DNA from: Arenicola marina
Taxonomy: Eukaryota; Annelida; Polychaeta; Arenicolidae
Direction of reading: 5' to 3'
Assembly (NCBI GenBank): GCA_964019135.1
Contig: OZ025263.1
Span: 33,458,133-33,522,132, forward strand
DNA: 64,000 bases
Shown: positions 23,878 through 34,967 of the stretch, piece after piece
Position numbering within the stretch: position 1 is the first letter of the stretch
Layout of the letters: every line of letters begins with the position of its first letter
Notes under the pieces: generated by a model
Database searches by the model: none
What the model saw: the letters and a program-made list of their open reading frames with translations, nothing else
Told to the model about the DNA's origin: nothing
Made by a program: the position numbers and the translations under genes

Positions 23878-24262
23878 ATCTCTATAGTTGGGTTCCGTGG
23901 CGACACTGGACGCGTTTCTTTGGGCCAGGTTCGGTATCCTGCCCGAGACCATGCAACACGCGACAGGGAACTTCCGGTTGTGCCGATAGGGATATGCCTA
24001 TTCCAAAGAAATGCACACACGGTTCACATCCGGTGCACGTAGGGGCAAACCTACTCTTATCACCTTTCAATCAGCCACATGGGCATACCGAATGGATACG
24101 CGCACACCTGACCCGTGTACAAAGAAGTGTCGGGCGGTAAACGTACAAAGAAGTGTCGGGCGGTAAACCGACGCGTAATGTGCGCTTTCAGTCCACCTTG
24201 GAGGACATAAACAGTGTTAACACTTTTTACCTCTATAGTTGGTTACGTGGCGACACTCTCAC
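23878..24262 (+). repeat. dispersed repeat copy 2 with flanking direct repeats
   Basis: 23911-24190 is homologous to 6468-6775. It is bracketed by two imperfect direct repeats: CTCTATAGTTGGGTTCCGTG with GCGACACT at 23880, and CTCTATAGTTGGTTACGTGG with CGACACT at 24231. Inside, a 27-bp segment containing GTACAAAGAAGTGTCGGGCG is tandemly duplicated at 24116-24170. The flanks may be a long target duplication or short terminal repeats. Confidence 0.7.
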
Positions 24263-25127
24263 GCCAGTCAACGCCACCTGCATTGATCGACCAATAAATC
24301 GCTGTTGCGTCGAACTGCAGCGCCACCTAGCGAATACGGGCATTTTTTTCCGGTCCACAAAATGGAGTATGAAGGCAAATAGTCCCTATTCACTCTGACG
24401 TCACTTTCCTCGCTCACAGAATTTAAGTGGGTAGGTACGAAAAGAAATGAAATTGAAAACGGTATTGAAATGGTGTGCACCATTTTAAAAGCCGCATAGA
24501 GCACACCGCTTATGATCATAGATCAGATATATTTCAATCTAAACTGGGCCCAAATTATATCCACTTTGTGGCGCAACTACTTCTTGAGTAACCATAGTAA
24601 CTGCCTCTTGACTAGGCTGTCGCCAGACCGTTTTCCGGGAATACTTTTTGCCTTACTTTCCCTTTTGTGAGGGTTTGGCCGAAGCACTGTCTGCATTTCT
24701 TGTATGTAGACAAATTATGCAATTGATAGATATCCCAACTATTGCTAGTATAAAGGTGGACTTCTGTTCCACCATTAAAATAATTCAACACGTGTATCGT
24801 GTTTCAAGTTCGATGGTGGGTCAATAAATATTTAAGAACAATTTCAACACGTTTACTGGGTCCATTGTCTTACCTTGTCAGTGTTAACTATTTATTTAAT
24901 ACATACGTTATCAGCTACATTGTTCTGTTGAAAGGTAATAAAACGACGCCGATTTCAGAATTTGAGAACACATGACAACGCTATGTTTCCACACAAGCTG
25001 CGCGGCTCGCGGTCCACGAGTGGCGTTCATATAGTGCACAATGAACATTTATATGAATTCATAATATAAAAAACATGGATCTCAATTCAGCTGTTATTTT
25101 GTAAAGTAATTACTCTGTTGTTCAGGG
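24263..25127. other. unique AT-rich stretch
   Basis: No gene, repeat or RNA was recognised. Confidence 0.5.
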
Positions 25128-25577
25128 GAATCTGGCGGTGTAAGCAGGCGTAACTGTGAATCTGGCGGTGTAAGCAGGCGTAACTGTGAATCTGGCGGTG
25201 TAAGCAGGCGTAACTGTGAATCTGGCGGTGTAAGCAGGCGTAACTGTGAATCTGGCGGTGTAAGCAGGCGTAACTGTGAATCTGGCGGTGTAAGCAGGCG
25301 TAACTGTGAATCTGGCGGTGTAAGCAGGCGTAACTGTGAATCTGGCGGTGTAAGCAGGCGTAACTGTGAATCTGGCGGTGTAAGCAGGCGTAACTGTGAA
25401 TCTGGCGGTGTAAGCAGGCGTAACTGTGAATCTGGCGGTGTAAGCAGGCGTAACTGTGAATCTGGCGGTGTAAGCAGGCGTAACTGTGAATCTGGCGGTG
25501 TAAGCAGGCGTAACTGTGAATCTGGCTGTGTAAGCAGGCGTAACTGTGAATCTGGCTGTGTAAGCAGGCGGAACTGT
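25128..25577. repeat. 30-bp minisatellite, 15 near-identical copies
   Basis: Exactly 15 units of 30 bp, built from GAATCTGGCGGTGTAAGCAG and GCGTAACTGT. The first 13 are identical, and the last two carry GGCTGTG. This looks like a very recent expansion. The minus frame reads a decapeptide repeat (LRLLTPPDSQ), but no gene context supports translation. Confidence 0.98.
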
Positions 25578-26123
25578 GACAATCAGCTGTGTTCGAAAAA
25601 GTCGTAAGGCGGAAATATTTCTTTTTTAACTACACTACAGCACGAACGCCGCTAAAACAACTTGGAAGACTCTCTTAACTAGGGGTCCTGGCTACGTTTT
25701 CTATCCGTACATTCATCATGGGTTCTATCAATTGCCTGCTGGCGCCCGAGGGGTTAAGGGTCCGTCCGCAGGGCGGATGGGCGTGTGGGTGGGAGGGTGG
25801 TGGTGGGGGGTTGGGGGTTGGCGATTGAGGGTGGGTGTTCCAGGGTGGGGGTCACGTTTGAGGGGGGTACGTAGGGCAGGACTTGTTGTGGCGCCGCCTG
25901 ACGGCAGAGGTCGCCACCATCGCCATGACAAGTCGGACGTTGAGGGGGTGATGGAGTTCCCTGGCTGTCACCAAAGTACAAACACTATGACGCCAAAAAC
26001 GAAAAGAATATCGCGTTAGTCAAAGTAATTTCCCTGACAGGTTCCTCGGGGGGGGTTTTAGTATCGCGCGTCTTTGGCTTGTGTACTCGTAACAGAGCGC
26101 GACCTCGACCTTCCAGACCCCCT
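25578..26123. other. unique stretch before the gap
   Basis: Repeat-free DNA with a G/T-rich tract at 25785-25870. No gene was seen. Confidence 0.45.
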
Positions 26124-26323
26124 NNNNNNNNNNNNNNNNNNNNNNNNNNNNNNNNNNNNNNNNNNNNNNNNNNNNNNNNNNNNNNNNNNNNNNNNNNNNN
26201 NNNNNNNNNNNNNNNNNNNNNNNNNNNNNNNNNNNNNNNNNNNNNNNNNNNNNNNNNNNNNNNNNNNNNNNNNNNNNNNNNNNNNNNNNNNNNNNNNNNN
26301 NNNNNNNNNNNNNNNNNNNNNNN
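26124..26323. other. assembly gap of 200 N
   Basis: Exactly 200 N, so the length is a convention rather than a measurement. The 46-bp array begins at its right edge, so the array may extend into the gap. Confidence 1.
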
Positions 26324-29300
26324 GCCTGCTTACCGACTGATGTAAGGCGGCTCCCCCATTGCCAGCTCGGCCTGCTTACCGACTGATGTAAGGCGGCTCC
26401 CCCATTGCCAGCTCGGCCTGCTTACCGACTGATGTAAGGCGGCTCCCCCATTGCCAGCTCGGCCTGCTTACCGACTGATGTAAGGCGGCTCCCCCATTGC
26501 CAGCTCGGCCTGCTTACCGACTGATGTAAGGCGGCTCCCCCATTGCCTGCAGCTCGGCCTGCTTACCGATTGATGTAAGGCGGCTCCCCCATTGCCAGCT
26601 CGGCCTGCTTACCGACTGATGTAAGGCGGCTCCCCCATTGCCAGCTCGGCCTGCTTACCGACTGATGTAAGGCCGCTCCCCCATTGCCAGCCCGGCCTGC
26701 TTACCGACTGATGTAAGGCGGCTCCCCCATTGCCAGCTCGGCCTGCTTACCGACTGATGTAAGGCGGCTCCCCCATTGCCTGCAGCTCGGCCTGCTTACC
26801 GACTGATGTAAGGCGGCTCCCCCATTGCCAGCTCGGCCTGCTTACCGACTGATGTAAGGCGGCTCCCCCATTGCCAGCTCGGCCTGCTTACCGACTGATG
26901 TAAGGCGGCTCCCCCATTGCAGCTCGGCCTGCTTACCGACTGATGTAAGGCGGCTCCCCCATTGCCAGCTCGGCCTGCTTACCGACTGATGTAAGGCGGC
27001 TCCCCCATTGCCAGATCGGCCTGCTTACCGACTGATGTAAGGCGGCTCCCCCATTGCCAGCTCGGCCTGCTTACCGACTGATATGAGGCGGCTCCCCCAT
27101 TGCCAGCTCGGCCTGCTTACCGACTGATGTAAGGCGGCTCCCCCATTGCCTGCAGCTCGGCCTGCTTACCGACTGATGTAAGGCGGCTCCCCCATTGCCT
27201 GCAGCTCGGCCTGCTTACCGACTGATGTAAGGCGGCTCCCCCATTGCCAGCTCGGCCTGCTTACCGACTGATGTAAGGCGGCTCCCCCATTGCCTGCAGC
27301 TCGGCCTGCTTACCGACTGATGTAAGGCGGCTCCCCCATTGCCTGCAGCTCGGCCTGCTTACCGACTGATGTAAGACGGCTCCCCCATTGCCAGCTCGGC
27401 CTGCTTACCGACTGGTGTAAGGCGGCTCCCCCATTGCCTGCAGCTCGGCCTGCTTACCGACTGATGTAAGGCGGCTCCCCCATTGCCAGCTCGGCCTGCT
27501 TACCGACTGATGTAAGGCGGCTCCCCCATTGCCTGCAGCTCGGCCTGCTTACCGACTGATGTAAGGCGGCTCCCCCATTGCCAGCTCGGCCTGCTTACCG
27601 ACTGATGTAAGGCGGCTCCCCCATTGCCAGCTCGGCCTGCTTACCGACTGATGTAAGGCGGCTCCCCCATTGCCTGCAGCTCGGCCTGCTTACCGACTGA
27701 TGTAAGGCGGCTCCCCCATTGCCTGCAGGTCGGCCTGCTTACCGACTGATGTAAGGCGGCTCCCCCATTGCCTGCAGCTCGGCCTGCTTACCGACTGATG
27801 TAAGACGGCTCCCCCATTGCCAGCTCGGCCTGCTTACCGACTGATGTAAGACGGCTCCCCCATTGCCAGCTCGGCCTGCTTACCGACTGATGTAAGGCGG
27901 CTCCCCCATTGCCTGCAGCTCGGCCTGCTTACCGACTGATGTAAGGCGGCTCCCCCATTGCCTGCAGCTCGGCCTGCTTACCGACTGATGTAAGGCGGCT
28001 CCCCCATTGCCAGCTCGGCCTGCTTACCGACTGATGTAAGGCGGTTCCCCCATTGCCAGCTCGGCCTGCTTACCGACTGATGTAAGGCGGCTCCCCCATT
28101 GCCAGCTCGGCCTGCTTACCGACTGATGTAAGGCGGCTCCCCCATTGCCAGCTCGGCCTGCTTACCGACTGATGTAAGGCGGCTCCCCCATTGCCAGCTC
28201 GGCCTGCTTACCGACTGATGTAAGGCGGCTCCCCCATTGCCTGCAGCTCGGCCTGCTTACCGACTGATGTAAGGCGGCTCCCCCATTGCCTGCAGCTCGG
28301 CCTGCTTACCGACTGATGTAAGGCGGCTCCCCCATTGCCAGCTCGGCCTGCTTACCGACTGATGTAAGGCGGCTCCCCCATTGCCAGCTCGGCCTGCTTA
28401 CCGACTGATGTAAGGCGGCTCCCCCATTGCCTGCAGCTCGGCCTGCTTACCGACTGATGTAAGGCGGCTCCCCCATTGCTAGCTTGGCCTGCTTACCGAC
28501 TGATGTAAGGCGGCTCCCCCATTGCTAGCTCGGCCTGCTTACCGACTGATGTAAGGCGGCTCCCCCATTGCCAGCTCGGCCTGCTTACCGACTGATGTAA
28601 GGCGGCTCCCCCATTGCCAGCTCGGCCTGCTTACCGACTGATGTAAGGCGGCTCCCCCATTGCCAGCTCGGCCTGCTTACCGACTGATGTAAGGCGGCTC
28701 CCCCATTGCCTGCAGCTCGGCCTGCTTACCGACTGATGTAAGGCGGCTCCCCCATTGCCTGCAGCTCGGCCTGCTTACCGACTGATGTAAGGCGGCTCCC
28801 CCATTGCCTGCAGCTCGGCCTGCTTACCGACTGATGTAAGGCGGCTCCCCCATTGCCAGCTCGGCCTGCTTACCGACTGATGTAAGGCGGCTCCCCCATT
28901 GCCAGCTCGGCCTGCTTACCGACTGATGTAAGGCGGCTCCCCCATTGCCAGCTCGGCCTGCTTACCGACTGATGTAAGGCGGCTCCCCCATTGCCAGCTC
29001 GGCCTGCTTACCGACTGATGTAAGGCGGCTCCCCCATTGCCTGCAGCTCGGCCTGCTTACCGACTGATGTAAGGCGGCTCCCCCATTGCCTGCAGCTCGG
29101 CCTGCTTACCGACTGATGTAAGGCGGCTCCCCCCATTGCCAGCTCGGCCTGCTTACCGACTGATGTAAGGCGGCTCCCCCATTGCCTGCAGCTCGGCCTG
29201 CTTACCGACTGATGTAAGGCGGCTCCCCCATTGCCAGCTCGGCCTGCTTACCGACTGATGTAAGGCGGCTCCCCCCATTGCCTGCAGCTCGGCCTGCTTA

Positions 29301-29755
29301 CCGACTGATGTAAGGCGGCTCCCCCATTGCCAGCTCGGCCTGCTTACCGACTGATGTAAGGCGGCTCCCCCATTGCCTGCAGCTCGGCCTGCTTACCGAC
29401 TGATGTAAGGCGGCTCCCCCATTGCCAAGCTCGGCCTGCTTACCGACTGATGTAAGGCGGCTCCCCCATTGCCTGCAGCTCGGCCTGCTTACCGACTGAT
29501 GTAAGGGCGGCTCCCCCATTGCCAGCTCGGCCTGCTTACCGACTGATGTAAGGCGGCTCCCCCATTGCCTGCAGCTCGGCCTGCTTACCGACTGATGTAA
29601 GGTGGCTCCCCCATTGCCAGCTCGGCCTGCTTACCGACTGATGTAAGGCGGCTCCCCCATTGCCAGCTCGGCCTGCTTACCGACTGATGTAAGGTGGCTC
29701 CCCCATTGCCAGCTCGGCCTGCTTACCGACTGATGTAAGGCGGCTCCCACATTGC
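26324..29755. repeat. 46/49-bp minisatellite, about 73 copies
   Basis: The unit contains GCCTGCTTACCGACTGATGT, AAGGCGGCTCCCCCATTGCC and AGCTCG. A longer form inserts three bases to make CCTGCAGCTCG. The two forms are interspersed along the array. Within each unit GCCTGCTTAC and GTAAGGCGGC are an imperfect inverted repeat (8 of 10 paired) around an 8-base loop. Single-base indels appear near 29109, 29271, 29427 and 29505. Confidence 0.98.
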
Positions 29756-29791
29756 TGGCATCGTATTGTCACACTATTTATCAAGTCCGTT

Positions 29792-30004
29792 ATTGAGACC
29801 AGGGGGCCTCCCTGGTGTAGTGGTTAGCGCACTAGACCGCAGATCAATAGGTCCTGGGTTCGAATCCGGGCTCGGGCACCTAATCTGGGGCATGTTTCAT
29901 TCCTTCCTCCTTCATCGTCCCGGGAAGTTCCTTGGCCCAATTTAGCCTGTATGTGCACAAAAGTGGCCTAAAACACCAACATTTCATTTCATTTCATTGA
30001 GACC
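29792..30004 (+). mobile_element. tRNA-derived SINE with 9-bp target duplications
   Basis: The body is 29801-29995. It has the A box TGGTGTAGTGG and the B box GGTTCGAATCC. The T stem carries a G-G mismatch, so it is not a working tRNA. A tRNA-unrelated region and an (ATTTC)n tail follow. The perfect direct repeat ATTGAGACC flanks it at 29792-29800 and 29996-30004, the hallmark of target-primed insertion. It lies between the 46-bp array (36 bp away) and the next array (about 6 bp away). Confidence 0.9.
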
Positions 30005-30009
30005 TAGCA

Positions 30010-31085
30010 AACACCCTTACCCCCTCACCCCACACCCTTACCCCGTCACCCCTCACCCTTACCCCCTCACCCCACACCCTTACCCCCTCAACCCACACCC
30101 TTACCCCCTCACCCCACACCCTTACCCCCTCACCCCACCACCCTTACCCCCTCACCCCACACCCTTACCCCCTCACCCCACACTGTTACCCCCCTCACCC
30201 CACACCCTTACCCCCTCACCCCACACCCTTACCCCCTCACCCCACACCCTTACCCCTCACCCCACACCCTTACCCCCTCACCCCACATCCTTACCCCTCA
30301 CCCACACCCTTACCCCCTCACCCCACACCCTTACCCCCTCACCCCACACCCTTACCCCCTCACCCCACACCCTTACCCCCTCACCCCTCACCCTTACCCT
30401 CTCACCCCACACCCTTACCCCCTCACCCCACACCCTTACCCCCTCACCCCACACCCTTACCCTCTCACCCCACACCCTTACCCCCTCACCCCACACCCTT
30501 ACCCCCTCACCCCACACCCTTACCCTCTCACCCCACACCCTTACCCCCTCACCCCACACCCTTACCCCCTCACCCCACACCTTACCCCCTCACCCCACAC
30601 CCTTACCCCCTCACCCCACACCCTTACCCCCTCACCCTTACCCCCTCACCCCACACCCTTACCCCTCACCCCACACCCTTACCCCCCTCACCCCTCACCC
30701 TTACCCCCTCACCCCACACCCTTACCCCCTCACCCCACACCCTTACCCCCTCCCTCCTCACCCCACACCCTTACCCCCTCACCCACACCCTTACCCCCTC
30801 ACCCCACACACTTACCCCCTCTGCCCCCACACTTAACCCCTCTCCCCACACCCTTACCCCCTCACCCCACACCCTTACCCCCTCACCCCACACCCTTACC
30901 CCCTCACCCCACACACTTACCCCCTCTCCCCCACACTTAACCCCTCTCCCCACACCCTTAGCCCCTCACCCCACACCCTTACCCCCTCACCCCACACACT
31001 TACCCCTCTCCCCCACACTTAACACTTAACCCCTCTCCCCACCTACCCTCTACCCCTCACCCACACCTTACCCCCTCACCCCACA
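30010..31085. repeat. 21-bp C-rich minisatellite
   Basis: About 50 units of CACACCCTTACCCCCTCACC type. Length varies in the C runs, and from 30810 units with CTCTCCCCCACACTTAAC appear. The complementary strand has closely spaced G runs and is G-quadruplex capable. The resemblance to telomere repeat is superficial. Confidence 0.95.
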
Positions 31086-31283
31086 CGCACGCCCTCTGTC
31101 CCTGTCTCTATGTGCGGGGCTACCTGATACAGTGCGGCTAGGTGTGTCTGACCCCGTGATATGGCCATGACATCGCCTGGACCTCCTGCAGGGTTGGTGA
31201 TGCTCAATGTTTATCTCATATCATGCGGAATGAAGACATGTTAATGCTATCTACAGGTGTCCCATCTTAAACCATATTACCAT
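31086..31283. other. unique stretch
   Basis: Balanced DNA between a minisatellite and a SINE fragment. Confidence 0.4.
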
Positions 31284-31440
31284 ATAATAACCACTTTTTG
31301 TCATATCGCATCAACGGGAGAAGGAAGGGAAGCGCGGAGCCATGTCCAGGGGTAACCTCCTACTCCTTGCGAAGAAGGACATCTCTATCTTGCGACCACA
31401 CAGCCATCGTACCACAGCGGGGCTCAAACCACCGACTCAC
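31284..31440 (-). mobile_element. SINE-B fragment
   Basis: Similar in reverse to the 3' two thirds of the elements at 33798 and 34968: AACCACTTTTTGTCATATCG, GGAGCCATGTCC, GCGACCACACAGCCAT and CAAACCACCGACTC. The tRNA-like head is missing. Confidence 0.75.
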
Positions 31441-32185
31441 TCTTACCATATGAGACCCCTTTCAATGATGCCGCTACGTCATTGTCAAGCCCAACCCCCC
31501 CCCCCCCCGCTGTAAAGGCCCACTGACAAAGGGTGTGATCGATTGGCATGAAACTAAAACCGGCTTGCTCGAAAGCGTGAAGCTACCGACATCGACATCA
31601 TTCAATACATACATACAAGTACGGAATTACTAATTGCACGAAAGACACCTTTCAACATATGATCTACAACAAATAACTATTAAGGATTATAAGGCTTGTA
31701 CAATTCTTGAAATACATGTACTCCTTTTAATGTCTCTACAAACGGTCGTTTTCGATGTTAACGCAACCTGTTTTTTGCGCATTGCTCATCTATTACTCGG
31801 CGAGTGTATTTACAACAATCGAAATTTGGAAGCCGTAATATGAAAGACAAGGAAACGCCCAGACGCAGGTGCGTTGGTCTGCAGTTTATCATGCTAAGCA
31901 ACTGGCCTGGGAGGCAGGCTCCATTTTGGCAGTTGATTATTCTTACCCTTGCTTAGTATTAATGCTTTAGAGTGTATTCTGCTCGTGTTGGCAGCCTAAG
32001 CGGTGGTCAAAATCATTACCGGATCCGCTTTTCCTGCTCGCGGGTCCTGCCGGACTGTTAACCCCAATCAGGATCTATAACCATCGCCCGACACCTGATA
32101 ACACCAGCTGGGCATGACTGGTGCCAACACGACAGTGGCCGCCTCACTCTTAGCTTGCTCAACCCGCCTCCCTTAACAGTATAGC
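31441..32185. other. unique stretch, nothing recognised
   Basis: A poly(C) tract lies at 31494-31508, otherwise the DNA looks single-copy. No gene was seen. Confidence 0.45.
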
Positions 32186-32475
32186 TTGCACCTACCCTTC
32201 TTCCCTCCCTCCCCCCTGCCCTGCCCGCCCCACTTTCACCCCCCCCCCTCCTCTCCTTTCCCCCTCCCCTTCCTCCCGCCCTTTCCTCCCCTTCCCCCTC
32301 CTCCCGCCCTTCCTCCCCTTCCCCTCCTCCTTTCCCATCCCATCCCTTCGTCCTCCCCTGCTCTGCTCTACCCTCCCCCTTACCCCCTCACCCCCCTCCC
32401 ATCTCTCCCTCCTCTCTCCTCCCCCTCCCGTCCTCCCCCTCCTCCCCTTCCCCCTCCCCCCCTGACCCCCAGAGA
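32186..32475. repeat. polypyrimidine C/T low-complexity tract
   Basis: About 290 bp of CCCTCC/TTCC-type sequence with very few purines on the plus strand. It gives a false proline-rich open frame. Confidence 0.85.
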
Positions 32476-32479
32476 CCCG

Positions 32480-32645
32480 AGGGGACACCTTGACAGTTGG
32501 CCTCTGTCCCGAATTTGTGTCCCAATCTGATTAAGGACCAATCTGGCGGCGACCCCTTTGTTTGTCACGTGGCCCCCGGGTAATCGTGAACCAATCAGAG
32601 CCCCGATTGGATTAGCACTGCCGGACAGCTATGGATCGGTGATGG
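32480..32645. promoter_or_regulatory. putative regulatory patch with CCAAT and CACGTG
   Basis: A repeat-free patch between low-complexity tracts and 1.7 kb upstream of coding exon 1. It has CCAAT at 32522, 32538 and 32591, ATTGG (reverse CCAAT) at 32606 and CACGTG at 32566. Such clustering is typical of animal promoters and enhancers. Whether it drives the downstream gene is an inference. No TATA box is placed convincingly. Confidence 0.4.
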
Positions 32646-33480
32646 CCGACTGGGGACCTGGGTGGGGGGGGGGGGCAGGGGAGGGGAGGAGGTGGAAGGA
32701 AGGGGCGGGGGTGGAGGGCAGAAGGTGTGCGGATGCTTGTGGTGTGAAGCTTGTAGTATGAAGGGGTGGGAAGTGACGGGGTGTGGCCGTTCGTTGTAGG
32801 AGACGGCGAGCTGAAATCTTGAGAGTTTGAGGTTAGTGTGTGAGGGGGGGGGGGGAGGGGGGTGAATTGGGAGGGTGATGAGAGCTAGTGTTAAGAGTGA
32901 ATGACGCAAGGATACGGGGGTGGAGAAAGGGGAGGCAGGGTAAGGCTTGTAGTATGGAGGGGTGAATACAAATAGAAGGGTGTCGCGAGGAGACAGACTG
33001 AAATAGTGACAGCTAGAGGATTGGAGGGCTGGAGGGCTGGAGGGTAGAAGAAGGAGAATGGTGGGAGAGGTGGTGCCAAGATTTTGCGCGACAGTAGTGT
33101 GGGACAGACAAATAGAAAGGTTGGAAGGAAGGAAAATTGCAGGGTGGGGGGGGGGGGCGGCGGGAGGGAGGGGTGAATGAAGTCCTGCCACGGGGCCATG
33201 GTGGGTGTAGCGGTCGGGGGCGGGGTGGTGGCTCGGGGGCGGAGGGGTACAGTGGCAGGCTGTGGGCGGAGGGTGGGTCACCCACACAAGACCTGCATGC
33301 TGAATACCTTCTGGCGGGAGGTGGAGGAAGGGAGTAGGGAGTGGGAGGAAAGGAGGAGGGGGGGGGGGCGCATGTACCAATTGCAACAAGTGATAGAACC
33401 CACTGGGGATAGCCCCCTGCAATCACCACCCCTCCCCCCTACCCACACACCCCTATAACCCCCCCCCCCCACACACACAC
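32646..33480. repeat. purine-rich G/A low complexity
   Basis: G/A-rich sequence with several G runs and GGAGGGCT repeats (33030-33045), ending in a poly(C) and (CA)n tract near 33460-33485. The large minus-strand open frame (275 residues) is proline/serine low complexity and is not called a gene. Confidence 0.65.
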
Positions 33481-33784
33481 ACACACCACAACCTCAGCCC
33501 CCTCTCCCGACGTGAGTGGTCGTCCTCAGAACATATCTTCAGAGGCAAGATGACAGATTTCTGGAATAAAACAATATGACGCCTACAATCAAGCGTGGTC
33601 CAAAAAACAATGTGTATTTCTAGGCGGCGTATATAAGCCAAACACTAGTCCAGTGACGTCAACAAAGCATGGAGAAGGACCGAGTTGCTGGTTTCTATAT
33701 GATTGAAGGGAGCCCTGGAGTACTGCGTAGGTGACGTAGTAGGTGACGTCGTTTGAACCCCACCCGTGTCTGGGACCGTACCGT
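33481..33784. other. unique stretch
   Basis: Balanced DNA. GGTGACGTAGTAGGTGACGT near 33731 contains two TGACGT sites. Nothing else was recognised. Confidence 0.4.
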
Positions 33785-34078
33785 CTTTCTCTCTCTCGGG
33801 GCCGTCCCGATAGCTCAGTGGGTTAGAGCGCTCGCCCTGAGCGCTCTTGCCACCTGAGAGCCTAACGGCACGTGGATCGGTGGTTCGCGCCCCGCTGTGG
33901 CCATGTCTGTCTGGTCGCAGGATAAAGATCCCATGTCCTTCTTCGCAAAAAGTAGGGGGTTACCCCCACCCCCCCCACGGGACATGGCTCCACTCTCCCT
34001 TCCTTGTCCCATTGACGCGATATGACCACAAGTGGTTAAAGCGTCCTGAATATACAACCAACCATACTTTCTCTCTCG
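33785..34078 (+). mobile_element. SINE-B, full-length copy
   Basis: The body 33799-34066 starts with a tRNA-like head: an A box in GATAGCTCAGTGGGTTAGAG and a B-box-like GGTTCGCGCCC. A tRNA-unrelated part follows (GATAAAGATCCCATGTCCTT, ATTGACGCGATATGACC) and it ends in CAACCAACCATA. Flanking CTTTCTCTCTCG-type repeats at 33785 and 34067 are a target duplication. Four other copies or fragments lie in this window. Confidence 0.88.
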
Positions 34079-34161
34079 TTACGCCTCAGGTTACTGGTGC
34101 CGTTTTACTTGATGCGTATACACAAAGGTGGCACGAAAAACAATTTGCATCTAAAAAAAAT

Positions 34162-34322
34162 ACTATTCTGACATATTTTAATAATTCAAAAATACTTTCC
34201 TAACATATTTTAATAATTTTGAAATACTATCCTGACATATTTTAATAATTCTAAAATACTATCCTTACATATTTTAATCATTCTAAAATATTATTCTGAC
34301 ATATTTTTAATAATTCTAACGA
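34162..34322. repeat. 32-bp AT-rich tandem repeat, 5 copies
   Basis: Five diverged units share CTGACATATTTTAATAATTC and TAAAATACTAT. The array lies in intron sequence just upstream of the acceptor of coding exon 1. Its last unit supplies the CTAAC that could be the branch site. Confidence 0.9.
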
Positions 34323-34354
34323 CGTTTCCAATAATTTGTTTTACATTCCCGCAG

Positions 34355-34767
34355 AGTCGCCTCCAGACCTACGACTGACGCGAGCCAATCACGGAGGTCC
34401 AGCCCGCTGTGGTGCCGTCCCCGGGAGGCCCTCTCCCCTGGGACCCCCCTCCCCAGGGGGGTGGTCAGCTGACCCCCTGGAGCTACTACCCCCCGGTCAC
34501 TACCATGGTCGGTATCCCTGGCGACCTGGGTGGGAGCAGCAGCAACAGGCTGGCGGCGCCGGACTACGGCGACCCACGCGCCAGGATGTACGAAAATAGT
34601 CCCTACGCCATGACCCCATCACCCACTGGCTCCGCGTGCTCCTCCGCCTCGGAGAAAGAGTCCCCGGAGGAGGGTGCGACCAGTTATGGGGTGAGCGGCA
34701 TGTGTCACGGGCTGGGTTACCCTGCCACCCCCTTCGCACCCTCATCGGGCGGCTACCTACAGGAGAG
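34355..34767 (+). CDS. coding exon 1 of an unidentified gene, probable transcription factor N-terminus
   Basis: A strong 3' splice site precedes it: a CTAAC branch-like motif at 34316, then a pyrimidine-rich stretch ending TTTTACATTCCCGCAG at 34354. It ends at the donor GAGAG|GTAAGT after 34767. The first ATG in the exon is 34505 in ACCATGG, an ideal Kozak context, and an in-frame TGA lies at 34376. I therefore infer 34355-34504 is 5' UTR and coding starts at 34505 (87 codons plus two bases). The product is rich in Ser, Pro and Gly, with YENSPYAMTPSPTGSACSSA and an acidic SEKESPEEG stretch, and looks disordered. Alternatively the frame continues upstream from a weaker acceptor at 34402, since the upstream codons also read plausibly (PWSYYPPVTT). 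It joins 54836 in matching phase. I do not recognise the family. Confidence 0.65.
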
Positions 34768-34967
34768 GTAAGTTAATAATTTAACGCATTTACGGTACTT
34801 TCCCTTTACCGAAATATGTACTTTTTTTCCGATGTGAATATTAATATGAGAATTCGCAGTTGAAAAACTTGTGGAATCAGCGTGGAATTAGTTATTATTC
34901 GTTTCAATTTAAATTGTTGTTAATGGCTTATTCCTCCATTCGGGTAGATCCTCCATCTCGTCAAGCG
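34768..34967. other. unique intron DNA
   Basis: AT-rich, with nothing but the donor site at its left edge. CCTCCATCTCGTCA near 34950 resembles the unit of the array that starts on the far side of the SINE. Confidence 0.4.

Noticed and set aside
26074-26345. Frames running through N
   Set aside because: They are artefacts of the assembly gap.
26324-29755. CRISPR array
   Set aside because: Repeats are contiguous with no unique spacers, and the genome is animal.
29807-29880. Functional tRNA gene
   Set aside because: The acceptor arms do not pair, the T stem has a mismatch, and a SINE body with tail and target duplication follows.
30010-31085. Interstitial telomere repeat
   Set aside because: The unit is about 21 bp and C-rich with CCCTTACCCCC, not TTAGGG. 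The resemblance is superficial.
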